Assembly (NCBI RefSeq): GCF_900221005.1 | Contig: NZ_OBQI01000003.1 | Span: 248,001-312,000 of the forward strand | Length of the DNA stretch: 64,000 nucleotides | Origin: Blastococcus aggregatus | GTDB lineage: Bacteria > Actinomycetota > Actinomycetes > Mycobacteriales > Geodermatophilaceae | Direction: 5' to 3' | In this document: positions 46,037-55,175 of the stretch, one piece after another | Layout of the letters: every line of letters begins with the position of its first letter | Numbering within the stretch: position 1 is the first letter of the stretch | The notes under the pieces: generated by a model | Seen by the model: only the letters and a program-made list of their open reading frames with translations | What the model was told of the DNA's origin: nothing | Database searches by the model: none | Position numbers and translations under genes: made by a program

Positions 46037-46336
46037 GTGTCCCGCACCGCCGTCCTGCTCGCGGTCGCGCTGCTGCCGGCCGCGGTCGGCCTCGTCGACG
46101 TCCTCCGGGACGGCACGTCCGACCTCGTCGTCGTGCTGGCCGCGACCCTGCTCCTGCTCGCTGCGGCGCTGGCCAGCGCCGTGCGGGACCGGCACGTGGT
46201 CCAGCTGCGACCGGACCTGGCGGCCTGGCTGAGCGCCCGGTCGGCCGCCACCGGGGAACCCGTGGAACGGCTGGCCGACCGGTGCGTCGCCGCCTACCGG
46301 TCGGCCCTGACCGGCGTCCCCGAGGACGTGGCGTGA
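46037..46336 (+). CDS. Small membrane-anchored protein with ribbon-helix-helix-like tail
   Basis: A 99-residue protein. Two hydrophobic helices (about 4-20 and 28-48) are followed by a cytosolic segment HVVQLRPDLAAWLSARSAAT and PVERLADRCVAAYRSAL. The strand-helix-helix pattern looks like a CopG/Arc ribbon-helix-helix. A membrane-bound RHH would be unusual, and the resemblance is by eye only. GTG 46037 follows AGGTGG. Its stop overlaps the PEP-synthase-like gene (GTGA). Confidence 0.65.
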   Translation: MSRTAVLLAVALLPAAVGLVDVLRDGTSDLVVVLAATLLLLAAALASAVRDRHVVQLRPDLAAWLSARSAATGEPVERLADRCVAAYRSALTGVPEDVA

Positions 46337-48699
46337 CCACGCTGACCGTCGCCGGACCCGTGGTCCTCCTCCGCCCCGGCACTCCGGCCGCGGCGGCCGA
46401 GCTGGGAGGCAAGGCGGGATCCCTCGACCGGCTGGTCCAGGCGGGCTTCCCCGTACCCCCGACCGCCGTCGTCACGGCCACGGCCTACCGCGGCGTGGCC
46501 GCCCACCCCGACCTCGCCGGCCTGCTGACCCGGGTGCGGGACGGGGCCGTCGTCCCCTCCCCCGAGGTGGACGAGGCCTTCCTGGCCGTTCCCGTCGATG
46601 CCGCCGTGACGCAGGCGCTGATCGACGCCGCTCGCTCGGTCGGCGGCGGTGCCCCGGTCGCCGTCCGCTCGTCGGCCACGGTCGAGGACATGGCGGGGGC
46701 CTCCTTCGCCGGGCAGTACCGCTCCTCCCTGGACGTCGCCCCGGACGAGGTCCTCCATGCCGTCCGGCTGACGTGGGCGTCGCTCTGGCACCCGGCACCG
46801 GTCGCCTACCGGCGGGCCTGGGGCATCACCAGCGACGACATCGCCATGCCCGCGGCGATCATGCGCATGGTCCCCGCTCGGACGGCCGGCGTCGTCTTCA
46901 CGGTCGATCCCGGGGGCGCCGGGGACCGGGCGCGGGTGGAAGCCGTGCCGGAGCTCGGCGAGGCGCTCGTGTCCGGCGCACGCACTCCGGCCGTGTGGCT
47001 CCTGCCGCGAGACGGCTCCTCGGCCGGGCCCGACGTCCCGCCGGAGGTGCAGGAGGCCGCGGAGCTGGCCCTGCGGGTGGAGCGCACGGTCGGGGGTGGC
47101 GTCCCGCAGGACGTGGAGTGGGCCTGGGACGGCGACCGGACCTGGGTGGTGCAGGCCCGGCCGATCACCACCGGGCCGACGAGGACCGACGACGGCAGCG
47201 ACACGGTCGGCGACGACGCCGAGCTGACCACGGCGGGGATCGGCGAGACCCTCCCCGGGTTCCTTCCCCCGCTGGTCTGGGAGCTGGGCTCCTTCCTGGT
47301 GGAGGAGGCGCTCCGGACCGTGCTGGGCCGGCTGTGGGGACTCCCGGGCGACCGTTCCGGTCCGCACGAGTTCGTCCGCCGGGTGCACGGCCGCGCAGCC
47401 CTGGACCTGGATCTGCTGAAGGCAGCCGCGGGGGCCGTCCCCGGCGGGTCCGAGGCCGAGCTGGAGCGCCAGTACTTCGGCGCCGCCATGGCCGACGCCG
47501 ATGAGGGCACCCCGGCACCGTGGTGGCGCACCGCGCGCTATGCCCTCCGCGGCGCCTCCGCGCGCCGGCGCGCCGTGGCCGAGGCCGCCGTGGTCCTCGC
47601 GACCACGGACGAGGTGCTGACGGACCCCCCGGATCTGGTGGACCTGACCGACGCCGACCTGCTCGCCTACCGGCAGCGGCTCGTCGACCTGGGCGCGCGC
47701 GGGATGACGGTGGAGCTGTCCGTCGCGTCCGCGGCCGTGGCGGCGTACCGCGAACTGGAGCGCACGCTGGCCGGCCACCTGGGCGAGGACGCGGCCGCCT
47801 CCGCCGCTCAGCGGGTGACCGTGGGCGCCGGGGCCCGGCGCGACCGCTCACCGGCCACGTCCCGGTCGGTCTTCGCCGGCCCCACCTGGAGCGAGAGCGA
47901 CTCGGTCGCGATGCCTCCCCAGGTGCCGCGGGGCCCCGAGCGGGAGGCGGCCCAGCACGACCTCGAGCGGGAGCTGACCACCCAGCGCTCGTGGCGCCGG
48001 GTCCGGATCCTGACGGGGCAGCTCGTCGACGTCCGGCTGCACGTGCTCCGCCGGCTCATCGGGGACGCCTCCGAGGGGCTGGCCCGGCGCGAGAACGTCA
48101 AGGCCGCCGTGCTCGCCGTCGGCGGCGAGGTACGGCGCGTGCACCTGGAGGTGGGGCGCCGGCTCACGGAGTCCTCCGTGCTCGACAGCCCGGACGACGT
48201 CGACCTGCTGCGCACTGCCGAGCTGCGTGCGGCGCTCCGCGGCGCTGCTCCGCCCCCGGCCGAGCTCGCGCGACGCCGCCGCTGGATGCGACAGCACCTG
48301 CAGGACCCCCCGCTGCCGGTGCGCTTCACCGGCACGCCGTCCGCGGCGCCGGTGGAGGCGCCGCGGGGCGACCGCCTCGAGGGGTGGGCGGCGAGCCCGG
48401 GCCGGCACACCGGCCGGGCGCGCGTGCTGACCGAGCCGTCCCCCGACCTGCTCGCACCCGGGGACGTGCTGGTCGCGGCGGCGACCGACGCCGGGTGGTC
48501 GCCGGTCTTCCTGCGGGCCGGCGCCATCGTGGTGGAGCGGGGCGGCCCGCTGTCCCACGCGGCGATCGTGGCCCGCGAGCTCGGCCTGCCCGCCGTGCTC
48601 AACCTCCCCGGCGCGACCGCCGCACTCGACGGCCGGCGGGTGACGGTGGACGGCGACTCCGGGGTGGTCCTCGTGCTCCCGGAGGAGGACCAGCCGTGA
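46333..48699 (+). CDS. PEP/pyruvate-binding phosphotransferase (PEP-synthase/rifampicin phosphotransferase-like)
   Basis: A 788-residue protein. An N-terminal PPDK-type ATP-grasp domain (about 10-280; GGKAGSLDRL, AVRSSATVEDMAGASFAGQY, VVQARPIT) is followed by a variable central domain (about 300-690). The C-terminal swivelling phosphohistidine domain has GGPLSHAAIVARE (His about 740). This order is that of rifampin phosphotransferases and stand-alone PEP-synthase relatives, not of full PpsA, which has an extra TIM-barrel. The substrate phosphorylated is unknown. It overlaps both neighbours by four bases. Confidence 0.85.
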   Translation: MTTLTVAGPVVLLRPGTPAAAAELGGKAGSLDRLVQAGFPVPPTAVVTATAYRGVAAHPDLAGLLTRVRDGAVVPSPEVDEAFLAVPVDAAVTQALIDAARSVGGGAPVAVRSSATVEDMAGASFAGQYRSSLDVAPDEVLHAVRLTWASLWHPAPVAYRRAWGITSDDIAMPAAIMRMVPARTAGVVFTVDPGGAGDRARVEAVPELGEALVSGARTPAVWLLPRDGSSAGPDVPPEVQEAAELALRVERTVGGGVPQDVEWAWDGDRTWVVQARPITTGPTRTDDGSDTVGDDAELTTAGIGETLPGFLPPLVWELGSFLVEEALRTVLGRLWGLPGDRSGPHEFVRRVHGRAALDLDLLKAAAGAVPGGSEAELERQYFGAAMADADEGTPAPWWRTARYALRGASARRRAVAEAAVVLATTDEVLTDPPDLVDLTDADLLAYRQRLVDLGARGMTVELSVASAAVAAYRELERTLAGHLGEDAAASAAQRVTVGAGARRDRSPATSRSVFAGPTWSESDSVAMPPQVPRGPEREAAQHDLERELTTQRSWRRVRILTGQLVDVRLHVLRRLIGDASEGLARRENVKAAVLAVGGEVRRVHLEVGRRLTESSVLDSPDDVDLLRTAELRAALRGAAPPPAELARRRRWMRQHLQDPPLPVRFTGTPSAAPVEAPRGDRLEGWAASPGRHTGRARVLTEPSPDLLAPGDVLVAAATDAGWSPVFLRAGAIVVERGGPLSHAAIVARELGLPAVLNLPGATAALDGRRVTVDGDSGVVLVLPEEDQP

Positions 48700-51548
48700 C
48701 GCGCACCGGCAGCAGACGCCGCGTCAAGGAGGACTGGTGGGCCGACGCCGACATCGACCGCGCCCAGATCTTCGTGCCGGCCATCATGGGTGCCGGGCTG
48801 CTGATCTCGGCGTTCACCCTCGTCCGCGACGCCTTCCACGGCAGGCACCGCCGTGGCCGGGACCGCCGGACGGTGCTCCAGGCGCGGGCCAGCGCCGCCT
48901 TCGTCCGGACCGGGACCCCGCCTGACGCCGCCCTGCTCTCCGGGCTCCGGCCCCGCCTGCACTACCTGTTCCTCGGCCTGTCCGCCGGCGGCCTGGCCGT
49001 CTACGGCGCCCGTGGGGCCACGAAGAACTACGCCCCCGACGAGGGCATGTTCGCGGGACTGGCGTGGATGTACGCACTCCTGCTGGCCCTGGTCGCCGCC
49101 CTCGCCGTCGTCTCCGCGCTATCGCTGCTCACCGCGGCGACCTGGCCCGACCTCCCCCGCTGGGCGCGCCCACTCCTCGCCGTCACCCCGCTGGGGCAGG
49201 CACCCGTGGAGGGGCAGCGGCGCGGCAGCCTGCTGGTCGGGTGGGCGGCCCTGCTGACGGCGGCGGCGGCCGTGCAGTTCGTCTTCACCACCGCAGGCGC
49301 GCCGCAGCTGCTCGCCGAGCTCGACGACGAGATCACCGACCCGGTCGCCTCCGTCGTGCCCTGGGAGCTCCTCGGCGGAGTGCCGCTGGCGGTGGGTCTG
49401 GCCGTCGTCGTCGGTGTCGTGGGACGGCGCTGCCCCACCTTCGCGCTGGGGCAGCTCGGCGTGGTGGTCGGCGCGCTGATCGCCCACGCTCTCTTCGCCG
49501 ACCGGCTGGAGCGGGCCTTCCCACCGGACGGCCCGATGGCCGGATTGACCGGCTCCCTGCCGAGCGCGCCCGCTCTCCAGGCCACCCTGTTCGCCGGGTT
49601 CCTCCCGCTCGCGGTGTACGTCGCCACCCGGCGGCGCACGGCCGCCCTGGTCGCGCTGGGCCTGACCTCCGCCGGCGTGCTCGCCGCGTCGTTCGAGATC
49701 GTCCGGAGCCGCCTGTCCTGGCCGTCGGACGTCGTCGCCGGCGTGCTCCTCGGGCTCGCCCTCGTGCTCGGCACCTGGTGGGCGCTGGAGCACCGGCCGT
49801 GGCACCGGCGCTGCGCCGCCTGCCCGTGGGAGCTGCCCGGCGACGTGCGCGCCGGCCCCGGCCTGCTCCAGGTCCCCGCCGCGCGCGAGCGGACGGTCCG
49901 CCGCGGAGCCCGCCTGTGGCTCGCCGGCGCGGTCGTCCTGTTCGCCGCCCTCGCTCTCGTCGAGGGGCTCCCGGCCAGCCCGGAGGGCGTGGCCATGGGA
50001 CCGGCGCTGTCCAGGCAGCTCCAGCTGGCGCTGCTGGGACTGGCGGCGGTCGCCCTGCTGGTCGCGCTCCGCTGGGAAGCGGTGGGAGCGGCGCTCGCCG
50101 CCCTCGCCGGTACCGGGCTCGCGGTCTTCGCGTCCATCACCTACCAACCGTGGGTCAGCCTCCTGATCGCGGGCCTCTTCCTCGTGCCGGCGGTCGGCTT
50201 CTGGCTGGTGTGGCAGCACCGCCGCACGATGCGCGCGGTGGTCACGCTGGCGATGGCCACGGCGCTACTGCTCGCGGGCACCTTCGGCGCCTCGGCCGAG
50301 ATCTACGACCGGCTGTTCGGCCCGCTCCACCCGCGCTCGGCAACGCTGCCGCTGGCGGTCGACGCGGTGGCCTGGACGTGGAGCGGCGCGGTGACCGCGC
50401 GCTCGGCCGAGGTCGTCGCCAAGATCGACGGCGACGCGGACGAGGTGCGCCTCGCCGTGACCGGCGGCGACGGGACCGTCCGCTCCGACGTCGTCCCGCC
50501 GGGTCCCGACGACGTCGTCCGGCTGGACGTCGACGGGCTCGAGCCCGGCACCGACTACCGGTACGCCGTCGAGGTGGACGGTGAGCCCGACCGCAGCCGC
50601 GGAGCAGGGACGTTCAGCACCCCGCCGGAGGGCCCGGCGTCCTTCACCATCGCCGTGGCCTCGTGCGCCCGCACCGGCTCGAGCGGCGCGGTGTTCGACG
50701 CCATCCGGGCGGTCGACCCGGCGCTGTTCATCCACATGGGCGACCTGCACTACGCCAACATCGCCCGGGACGAGCCCACGTTGTTCGGCGACCGCTACGA
50801 GGACGCGCTCACCTCGCCGGCCCAGGCCGCGCTGTACCGCGCCGTGCCGGTGTCCTACGTCTGGAGCGACCACGACTACGGCCCGGAGAACGCCGACTCC
50901 TCCTCCCCCAGCCGGGACGCCGCCCGTGCGGCCTACCGCACCTACGTACCGCACCACGAGCTCGTGGAAGGGGACGGCGGTGCGATCTACCACGCGTTCA
51001 CGATGGGCCGCGTGCGCGTCGTCATGACCGACACCCGCTCGGAGAAGACCGACACCACGATGCTCGGCGAACGGCAACTGGTCTGGCTGCAGGACGAACT
51101 GGTCACCGCGAGCCGCGACCACGCCCTCGTGCTGTGGGTGAACCCCGATCCGTGGGTGGCGCCCGACGAGCCGGGGCGCGACGACTGGGGCGGATACGCC
51201 GACGAGCGCCGGCGGATCGCGGACACCCTCGCCGACGCGGGCGTGGAGAACCTGGTCATGGTCAGCGGTGACGCCCACATGGTCGCCGCCGACGACGGCA
51301 CGAACACCGACTACAGCACCGGCGGCCGGGGCGGCTTCCCGCTCCTGCACGCCGCCGCCATGGACTCCCCCGGAACGCTGAAGGGCGGCCCCTACAGCGA
51401 GGGGGCGTTCCCGGGGGCGGGCCAGTTCGGCACGGTGACGGTGACCGACACCGGCGGCGACGCCGTCGACGTCGAGCTGACCGGACGCAACTGGCGGAAC
51501 GAGGTGCTGGTGTCCTACCGGACGCGCCTGCCCGTCCCGTCCTCGTGA
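48696..51548 (+). CDS. Large membrane protein with degenerate PAP2-like region and PhoD-type metallophosphatase
   Basis: A 950-residue fusion. The N half has about a dozen membrane helices. PSAPALQATLFAGF (288) and RSRLSWPSDVVAG (335-345) look like PAP2 motifs in which SGH has become SAP and the second His is lost. After a Fn3-like PhoD N-domain (about 560-640) comes a PhoD metallophosphatase (about 645-930) with FIHMGDLHY, WSDHDYG and VSGDAHM. GGAGGA precedes GTG 48696, which overlaps the previous stop. It probably hydrolyses phosphodiesters at the outer face (inference). Confidence 0.8.
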   Translation: MTRTGSRRRVKEDWWADADIDRAQIFVPAIMGAGLLISAFTLVRDAFHGRHRRGRDRRTVLQARASAAFVRTGTPPDAALLSGLRPRLHYLFLGLSAGGLAVYGARGATKNYAPDEGMFAGLAWMYALLLALVAALAVVSALSLLTAATWPDLPRWARPLLAVTPLGQAPVEGQRRGSLLVGWAALLTAAAAVQFVFTTAGAPQLLAELDDEITDPVASVVPWELLGGVPLAVGLAVVVGVVGRRCPTFALGQLGVVVGALIAHALFADRLERAFPPDGPMAGLTGSLPSAPALQATLFAGFLPLAVYVATRRRTAALVALGLTSAGVLAASFEIVRSRLSWPSDVVAGVLLGLALVLGTWWALEHRPWHRRCAACPWELPGDVRAGPGLLQVPAARERTVRRGARLWLAGAVVLFAALALVEGLPASPEGVAMGPALSRQLQLALLGLAAVALLVALRWEAVGAALAALAGTGLAVFASITYQPWVSLLIAGLFLVPAVGFWLVWQHRRTMRAVVTLAMATALLLAGTFGASAEIYDRLFGPLHPRSATLPLAVDAVAWTWSGAVTARSAEVVAKIDGDADEVRLAVTGGDGTVRSDVVPPGPDDVVRLDVDGLEPGTDYRYAVEVDGEPDRSRGAGTFSTPPEGPASFTIAVASCARTGSSGAVFDAIRAVDPALFIHMGDLHYANIARDEPTLFGDRYEDALTSPAQAALYRAVPVSYVWSDHDYGPENADSSSPSRDAARAAYRTYVPHHELVEGDGGAIYHAFTMGRVRVVMTDTRSEKTDTTMLGERQLVWLQDELVTASRDHALVLWVNPDPWVAPDEPGRDDWGGYADERRRIADTLADAGVENLVMVSGDAHMVAADDGTNTDYSTGGRGGFPLLHAAAMDSPGTLKGGPYSEGAFPGAGQFGTVTVTDTGGDAVDVELTGRNWRNEVLVSYRTRLPVPSS

Positions 51549-51611
51549 GCCCGCACCCGGGTCACCCCACACCGCCGGGCGACGTCCCCGCAACAGGACC
51601 GGCGGCCTCCC

Positions 51612-51638
51612 AGGGGCAGGGCGGAAGACCCTGCCCCT
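51612..51638. terminator. Hairpin between the PhoD-type and PAP2-kinase genes
   Basis: AGGGGCAGGG and CCCTGCCCCT flank a seven-base loop, 63 bases after the PhoD-type stop. It also contains a degenerate DosR-like sequence GGGCGGAAGACCCTG, so a regulatory role cannot be excluded. The perfect stem favours a terminator. Confidence 0.6.
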
Positions 51639-51666
51639 CCGCGTCGTCAGCACGTGGACTGACCAG

Positions 51667-54096
51667 GTGACAACCCGAGAGGCGACGCCCCTGGCCACGT
51701 CCCCGCAGGAGACGCCGGCGCCCCGCCGGACGACGACGACCCAACGGCATCCCGTCGACCTGGTGCGCGTCGTGCTCGGCCTGGCGATCTTCGGGCTCGG
51801 GTTCCTCATCGCCCAGCGGGGCGAGCTCCCCGTCCTCGAGGGCGACCTGTTCCGGATCGTCAACAACCTCCCCGAGATCGTCTTCCCCGTCGTCTGGGCG
51901 GTGATGCAGCTCGGCAACGTGGTCGCCGTGCCGGTGGTCGCCGGCGTGGCCGCGCTGACGCGGCGCTTCCGCATGGCCCGGGACATGCTGGTCTCCGGCC
52001 TGCTGGCCTATTTCGCCGCCGACTTCGTCAAGAGCGTCGTCGGGCGGGAGCGTCCGGCCGGTCTGGTCGACGCCAACCTGCTCGACGGCAACGTCAGCGG
52101 CATCGGCTTCATCTCCGGGCACGCCGCGGTGGCGGCGGCGCTGGCGACCGCCGCGGTGCCCTACCTCACCCGCCGCGGCCGACGAGCAGCCTGGGCGCTG
52201 GCCTGGACCGTGGCCCTCGCCCGGGTCTACGTGGGGGCGCACCTGCCGCTGGACATCATCGGTGGAGCGGCGGTGGGCTGGGCCATCGGATCGCTGGTGC
52301 ACTACGTCCTGGGGGTGCCGCGCTGGGAGCCGGAACTCGCCCGCGTGGCGGCGCTGCTGCACCGCTTCGGCCTGCCCGTCCGGGACCTGCGCCCCGCCGA
52401 CGTGATCGCCCGCAGCTCGCACCCCTTCGTCGCCCTCGACGACGACGGCCGGCAGCTGTACGTGAAGGCGCTGGACCCCGACCGCTTCGAGCGGGACTGG
52501 GTGTACCGGCTGTACCGCTTCATCGCCGTGCGCGACGTGAAGGACGCCGACGCCGTCGCACCGCTGGGGCAGCAGGCGGAGCACGAGGCCGTGGCCGCGA
52601 TGACCGCCCGCGAGCGCGGCGTGCGCGTGCCTGCCGTGGTGCTGGCCCGCGGCACCGACAGGGGTGGCGTCGTGGTGCAGCAGCACGTGAACGGGCGCCC
52701 GCTGGACGACCTGCCGTCCCAGGAGGTCACACCGGCCCTCCTGGCGGAGGTCTGGCACCAGGTCGCCCGGCTGCGCGCCGCACGGATCGCGCACCACGAC
52801 CTCGTGGCCTCGAGCGTGCTGGTCGACCGCGCCGGCGAGCCCTGGATCGTGGACTTCGGCAACGCGCAGACCGGTGCGGACGCCCAGAGCCTGGACGGGG
52901 ACACCGCCGAACTCATGGCGTCACTGGCGCTGCACGTCGACGCGGAACTGGTCGTGGCCTCCGCGCTGGACGGGCTCGGCGCCGACGCCGTCAGCGCGGC
53001 CCTCCCCGGGCTGGCGCCGCTCACCCTCTCGTCGGCCACCCGGAACGGGATGCGGGCGCGGCCCGGCCGCCTGCGCGCCCTGCGGCGCGAGATCCGCCGG
53101 CGGCTGCAGCTGCCCGACCCCGGCCGGCCCGAGTTCGGTCCGCCCGGGCTCACGGCCCGGCTGGCCGTGGCAGCCGGGGTGGCGCTCGTGCTCATCGGCG
53201 TGCCGCTGCTGGCCGGCGCGACCGACGTCGTGGAGTCCGTCGAGGTGGGCGGATGGCGCTGGCTGGGCGGCGCGTTCGCGCTCGCCGTGCTGGCCCGCGC
53301 CGCGATGGCCGCGGCGGCACTGCTCACCGTCCAGCGGCGGCTGGCCCTGGGCCGGACCTTCGGCGCGACCCTGGCCGCCGACGGCGCCACGCTGCTGCAC
53401 GGGCGCACCGGGTGGCGGCGCTCGGCGGCGCGGTTCCTCGAGCGGGCCGGCGTCGTCCCCGGCGAGGCGCGCCGGGCGACGGACCGCTTCGTGGCGGGCG
53501 CCATCGTGGCCGCCGTCCTGGTCGCGCTCGGCACCCTGGTCCTCGCCGTCGTCGAGGGACGGCTCACCGGCTGGCGGACGCCCGAGGCCCTCGTCCCGGC
53601 CGTGCTCCTCGGGTTGGCCGCCTGGGGTCTCGTCCTGGTCGGGCAGGAACTGGCACGCCGGCACGGGGCCGCGGCCGTTCCGGTGGGTGACGCCGAGCCC
53701 CCCGGGCAGGTGACCCGCACGCTGCGCGAGGCCCTCACCGGTCGCGGCGCCGCGACCGCCGGCCGGAACTTCTGGCCGCAGCTGGGCTGGGCCTCGCTGG
53801 GCGTGGCACTGGAGGCGGCGGCACTGGCGGCGGCGTTGCACGCCGTCGGCGGGAACGTGCCGTTGCTGGCGACGATGACGGTCTACGGCGCGCTGCACAT
53901 GCTCTGGTCGGTGCTGCCCGTCACCGGCATGCCCGGTGCCGCGGACGTCGCCCTCCTGCTCGCGCTGCTGGCTCTGGGGGCCCCCCTGGCCAGCGCATGC
54001 GCCGGCGTCCTCGCCTTCCGGTTGCTCACCTTCTGGATCCCCGCCGGGCTCGGATCGCTCCTCTCGGCCCGGTTCGAGCACCGTCATCTGACGTGA
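51667..54096 (+). CDS. PAP2 phosphatase - kinase-like - flippase-like triple fusion
   Basis: An 809-residue protein in three parts. Residues about 35-225 are an intact PAP2 phosphatase (KSVVGRERP 121, SGHAAV 150, RVYVGAHLPLD 188). Residues about 230-480 are a small-molecule/lipid kinase-like domain with AHHDLVASSVLV (376) and VDFGN (DFG kept). Residues about 500-805 are a membrane domain like the LPG-synthase/UPF0104 family. It probably handles undecaprenyl or phosphatidyl substrates (inference). GTG start with weak Shine-Dalgarno. It overlaps the next gene by four bases. Confidence 0.85.
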   Translation: MTTREATPLATSPQETPAPRRTTTTQRHPVDLVRVVLGLAIFGLGFLIAQRGELPVLEGDLFRIVNNLPEIVFPVVWAVMQLGNVVAVPVVAGVAALTRRFRMARDMLVSGLLAYFAADFVKSVVGRERPAGLVDANLLDGNVSGIGFISGHAAVAAALATAAVPYLTRRGRRAAWALAWTVALARVYVGAHLPLDIIGGAAVGWAIGSLVHYVLGVPRWEPELARVAALLHRFGLPVRDLRPADVIARSSHPFVALDDDGRQLYVKALDPDRFERDWVYRLYRFIAVRDVKDADAVAPLGQQAEHEAVAAMTARERGVRVPAVVLARGTDRGGVVVQQHVNGRPLDDLPSQEVTPALLAEVWHQVARLRAARIAHHDLVASSVLVDRAGEPWIVDFGNAQTGADAQSLDGDTAELMASLALHVDAELVVASALDGLGADAVSAALPGLAPLTLSSATRNGMRARPGRLRALRREIRRRLQLPDPGRPEFGPPGLTARLAVAAGVALVLIGVPLLAGATDVVESVEVGGWRWLGGAFALAVLARAAMAAAALLTVQRRLALGRTFGATLAADGATLLHGRTGWRRSAARFLERAGVVPGEARRATDRFVAGAIVAAVLVALGTLVLAVVEGRLTGWRTPEALVPAVLLGLAAWGLVLVGQELARRHGAAAVPVGDAEPPGQVTRTLREALTGRGAATAGRNFWPQLGWASLGVALEAAALAAALHAVGGNVPLLATMTVYGALHMLWSVLPVTGMPGAADVALLLALLALGAPLASACAGVLAFRLLTFWIPAGLGSLLSARFEHRHLT

Positions 54097-55175
54097 CCCC
54101 AGCGGCGGTGCTGTCCCGCCCGGGTGGGAGTCCGCGGGGGGTTCTCCGGGGATCCGCGGCGCGACTTGCGCTCACGGTCGGTGTGGTGGCGGCGATCTTC
54201 GGCGGGATCCTCCCCCGTATCGCCGACTACGGGCAGGCCTGGGACCTGGTGCGCGCCCTCACCTGGGCGGAGACCGCCCTCGTCGCCGTCGTGGGTGCCG
54301 TGAACCTGGGGTCCTACGCACTGCTGTGGGCGGCGGCCGTTCCCGGGCTCGGCTGGTGGCGGGCGCTGATGGTCGACCAGTCGTCCACGGCGATCTCCAA
54401 CACCGTCCCGGCCGGTTTCGCCTTCGGCGTCGGCACGACCGCGGCCATGTACCACTCCTTCGGGTTCTCCCCCGGGGTGATCACCCGTGCGGTCGCGGTC
54501 ACCGGCATCTCGAACAGCCTGGTGAAGCTGGCCATGCCGGCGCTGGCCCTGCTCGGCCTGCTCCTGGTCCGCGACCCCCATCCGGGGCTCGCGGTCGCCG
54601 CCGTCCTCGGCAGCGTGCTCCTGCTGGTCGCCGTCGCCGCGCTGACGGCCGTGCTGACGCACCGCCGGGCCGGTGCGGTGCTGGCGGGGGCCGCCGAGCG
54701 CGTGGCCGGACGGATCGCGCGGCGACGGGGCCGGTCCGGGCCCTCCGGCTGGGTCGGGCGCACCGACCGCTTCCGGACCGACTCCCTGGAACTGCTCCGT
54801 ACCCGCTGGGTGGCGCTGGCCGGCGCCGCAGTCTTCAGCCACGTGGCGCTGTTCCTGGTGCTGCTGACCTGCCTGCGCACCGTGGACGGGCAGGGCGCCG
54901 ACGTGCACTGGGTCGTCGTCCTCGCGGTGTTCGCCGTCACCCGGCTCGTGACGATCGTGCCGATCACGCCCGGCGCGCTCGGCGTCGCCGAGCTCAGCTA
55001 CGTCGCCGGCCTCACGGCCGTCGGGGTCGGCGCCGCCGCCGCCGGCGGTGCGGTGCTGCTCTTCCGCCTCCTCACGTGGTTCCTCCCCGTCCCGCTCGGC
55101 CTCGGCGCCTGGCTGCTCTGGCGACGGGGCGCGGGACAGGACCGGGAGCCTGCGGCCGCCGGTGCCGCGACGTGA
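54093..55175 (+). CDS. Lysylphosphatidylglycerol synthase/UPF0104-type membrane protein
   Basis: A 360-residue protein with about eight helices, of the LPG-synthase transmembrane (AglD/UPF0104) family. Characteristic are SSTAISNTVPAGFAFG (about 95), ISNSLVKLAMP and IVPITPGALGVAELSYV (about 290). The family flips or modifies membrane lipids, and there is no soluble transferase domain here. The GTG start overlaps the preceding stop, and the gene overlaps the PAP2 gene behind it. The three act in one translational chain. Confidence 0.88.
   Translation: MTPAAVLSRPGGSPRGVLRGSAARLALTVGVVAAIFGGILPRIADYGQAWDLVRALTWAETALVAVVGAVNLGSYALLWAAAVPGLGWWRALMVDQSSTAISNTVPAGFAFGVGTTAAMYHSFGFSPGVITRAVAVTGISNSLVKLAMPALALLGLLLVRDPHPGLAVAAVLGSVLLLVAVAALTAVLTHRRAGAVLAGAAERVAGRIARRRGRSGPSGWVGRTDRFRTDSLELLRTRWVALAGAAVFSHVALFLVLLTCLRTVDGQGADVHWVVVLAVFAVTRLVTIVPITPGALGVAELSYVAGLTAVGVGAAAAGGAVLLFRLLTWFLPVPLGLGAWLLWRRGAGQDREPAAAGAAT

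Noticed and set aside
46333-48699. Call of rifampicin resistance enzyme
   Set aside because: Domain order fits, but the central domain cannot be matched by eye to the rifampicin-binding residues, and the setting is a stress operon.
51618-51634. DosR-like word before the PAP2-kinase-flippase gene
   Set aside because: It lies inside a perfect 10-base hairpin, so its symmetry is explained by a terminator. The left half site also differs (GGGTC).
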